Assembly: GCA_964633355.1 (NCBI GenBank)
Contig: CAZWGO010000002.1
Coordinates: 124,001-188,000 of the forward strand
From: Micavibrio_B sp964633355
GTDB lineage: Bacteria > Pseudomonadota > Alphaproteobacteria > Micavibrionales > Micavibrionaceae
Direction of reading: 5' to 3'
Length of the DNA: 64,000 nucleotides
A program made the translations under genes and the position numbers. This document shows, piece after piece, positions 62,816-64,000 of this stretch (the stretch's first letter is position 1; every line of letters begins with the position of its first letter). The notes under the pieces are model-generated. The model saw only the letters and a program-made list of their open reading frames with translations, was not told the origin of the DNA and did no database searches.

Positions 62816-63042
62816 TTCTTCGAGTGATATAAAACATAAAGCCGCAGCGCACTTGATAAATTAGTGCCGCGGCTTTTGTCTATGCGGGCAATGAGTTTGG
62901 AGAGGCTGATTTTTTCAGCCTTGGCGATGTTTTGCAATTCAAGCCAAAACGGTTCTTCCAGCGAAATACTCGTCAAATGTCCGGCGATAGATACGGAGCG
63001 CTTGATGACTTTTGCAGAAAGAACCGTTTCTAATTCATTCAT
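62794..63042 (-). CDS. Ribbon-helix-helix protein (RHH_4 type), short
   Basis: 82 residues. AGHLTSISLEEPFWLELQNIA and KISLSKLIARIDKS with LSSALRLYVLYH match the RHH_4 pattern seen at 7345. The family is widely found beside fumC in alphaproteobacteria. Start ATG 63042 overlaps the fumC stop (ATGA), so the two are translationally coupled. Its C-terminus is encoded in a 22-bp convergent overlap with the AsmA gene. Target unknown. Confidence 0.8.
   Translation of the reverse strand: MNELETVLSAKVIKRSVSIAGHLTSISLEEPFWLELQNIAKAEKISLSKLIARIDKSRGTNLSSALRLYVLYHSKNYWPNNP
62838..62880 (+). terminator. Terminator of the AsmA gene inside the RHH coding sequence
   Basis: AAAGCCGC pairs with GCGGCTTT, with a further CAC/GTG pair inside, followed by TTTTGTC on the plus strand. 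It ends AsmA transcription while encoding residues of the convergent RHH protein. Confidence 0.6.
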
Positions 63043-64000
63043 TTAGGCTTGATCATATCTTCGGGGCGGATCCATTGATCGAATTGTTCCGACGTCAAAA
63101 GGCCAAGCTCGATCCCAGCTTCTTTTAAGGATGTACCTTCAGCATGCGCTTTCTTGGCAATTTTAGCAGCATTGTCATAGCCGATATGAGGATTCAAAGC
63201 GGTCACAAGCATCAGGCTTTCGTTCATTAACTTCGTGATACGTTTTTCATCGGCTTCGATACCGACGATGCAGTTATCTGTCATCGAGCGGCAGGCATCG
63301 GCAATCAGGCGGATGGATTGCAGCACGTTGAAGATGATAACCGGCTTGTAAACGTTTAATTCGAAATGTCCCTGACTTCCAGCGACTGTCACCGTCATAT
63401 GATTGCCCATGACTTGAGTGCAAACCATCGTCATCGCTTCGCATTGTGTCGGGTTAACCTTGCCCGGCATGATGGAAGAACCGGGTTCGTTTTCCGGCAG
63501 GATGATCTCGCCGATACCGCAGCGCGGGCCGGAGCCGAGAAGGCGTATATCGTTAGCTATTTTCATCAGAGATGCCGCAAGAACATTCAAGGCGCCGGAC
63601 AATTCGACCATTGCATCATGTGCGGCGAGCGCTTCGAATTTATTCTCGGCTGTAACAAAAGGCAGGCTGGTAATTTCGGCAACTTCCGCAGCAAATTTCT
63701 CGGCAAATCCTACTTTTGTATTGATGCCTGTTCCAACCGCCGTGCCGCCTTGGGCAAGTTGCATCAAACGGGGCAGAGTGTTTTTTACGCGCTCAATGCC
63801 GTATTCGATTTGTTTGGCGTAACCCGAAAATTCCTGACCCAGCGTGAGCGGCGTTGCGTCCATCAAATGCGTACGTCCGATTTTAACGATGGAGCCGAAA
63901 TCCATAGATTTCTGGTGAAGCGCCGAATGCAAATATTCAAGGGAAGGGATTAGCTCATGAAAAACCTGTTCGCCTGCAGCAATATGCATCGCGGTCGGGA
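63039..64000 (-). CDS. fumC: Class II fumarase FumC (N-terminus outside the window)
   Basis: Interconverts fumarate and malate in the TCA cycle. Only the C-terminal 320 or so residues are in the window; the start lies beyond position 64000, and the internal Met at 63989 is not a start. The signature GSSIMPGKVNPTQCEAMTMV is present, as are HLMDATPLTLGQEFSGYA and VGTGINTKVGF. The 4-bp overlap with the RHH gene shows they are co-transcribed. Aspartase, argininosuccinate lyase and adenylosuccinate lyase are less likely by the FumC-specific motifs. Confidence 0.94.
   Translation of the reverse strand, partial: PTAMHIAAGEQVFHELIPSLEYLHSALHQKSMDFGSIVKIGRTHLMDATPLTLGQEFSGYAKQIEYGIERVKNTLPRLMQLAQGGTAVGTGINTKVGFAEKFAAEVAEITSLPFVTAENKFEALAAHDAMVELSGALNVLAASLMKIANDIRLLGSGPRCGIGEIILPENEPGSSIMPGKVNPTQCEAMTMVCTQVMGNHMTVTVAGSQGHFELNVYKPVIIFNVLQSIRLIADACRSMTDNCIVGIEADEKRITKLMNESLMLVTALNPHIGYDNAAKIAKKAHAEGTSLKEAGIELGLLTSEQFDQWIRPEDMIKPK

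Overview
The window looks like a chromosomal segment of a free-living alphaproteobacterium of moderate GC content. This rests on the gene content and gene order: bolA - J-domain gene - cobS - cobT; xerD/accA divergent from aroK-aroB; a MucR/Ros-type regulator; ubiK-ybjN-proC; lgt - NDUFAF7-like methyltransferase - pgeF; a ferritin-VIT1 fusion (MbfA type); a PHB locus with phaR; and fumC followed by a ribbon-helix-helix gene. LPS heptose synthesis (hldD), lipoproteins and an OmpA-like lipoprotein show a Gram-negative envelope. I cannot name the genus; a Rhodospirillales/Micavibrio-like lineage is only a guess. No rRNA, tRNA, CRISPR array, prophage or insertion sequence was seen.

Layout. 0-1.3 kb: hisS (cut by the window edge). 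1.5-3.4: an OafA-like acyltransferase. 3.4-7.2: cobT-cobS-J-domain gene (minus) divergent from bolA. 7.3-9.8: a ribbon-helix-helix protein, accA, xerD. 9.8-15.9: two envelope proteins of unknown function, aroK-aroB-corC, mbfA. 16-20: two small exported proteins, then a TSUP exporter / TIGR02186 / UspA / Nfu cluster. 20-24.2: a polysaccharide-deacetylase homologue that has lost its metal ligands, tsaB, phosphomannomutase and a short mannose-1-phosphate guanylyltransferase. 24.3-26.4: mucR, proC, ybjN, ubiK. 26.5-31.2: hldD-lgt-midA-pgeF and prs. 31.2-36.2: rplY-pth-ychF, an EF-hand exported protein and a LysE exporter. 36.2-46: a methyltransferase, ilvE, an OmpR/EnvZ-type pair, csaA, a phasin, a large PAS histidine kinase, recX, an ABC-2 permease, hslO. 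46-50.1: an OmpA-like lipoprotein and poorly characterised genes, then the only long non-coding stretch (about 690 bp). 50.1-55.7: a DJ-1-like protein without its cysteine, prfB with its programmed frameshift, a double TcpQ-domain protein and a 901-residue periplasmic coiled-coil protein with seven 114-bp repeats. 55.8-59.6: phaR divergent from phaC-phaA-phaB. 59.7-64: an AsmA protein, a ribbon-helix-helix protein and fumC (cut by the window edge).

Functional links. The phasin at 40.5 kb and the phaR/C/A/B locus together support polyhydroxybutyrate granules. Phosphomannomutase, mannose-1-phosphate guanylyltransferase, hldD, the acyltransferase and the deacetylase-like protein point to surface polysaccharide and LPS work. 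Genes are tightly packed, with many 1-30 bp overlaps in both tandem and convergent pairs.

Most notable: (1) palindromic repeat elements, two of which sit in frame inside essential-type genes (hisS and the NDUFAF7-like methyltransferase), like Rickettsia palindromic elements; (2) a riboswitch-like three-way junction in the 690-bp intergenic region; (3) two enzyme homologues with their catalytic residues replaced; (4) a promoter placed so that its transcripts skip one arm of an overlapping terminator; (5) the TcpQ/coiled-coil envelope pair.
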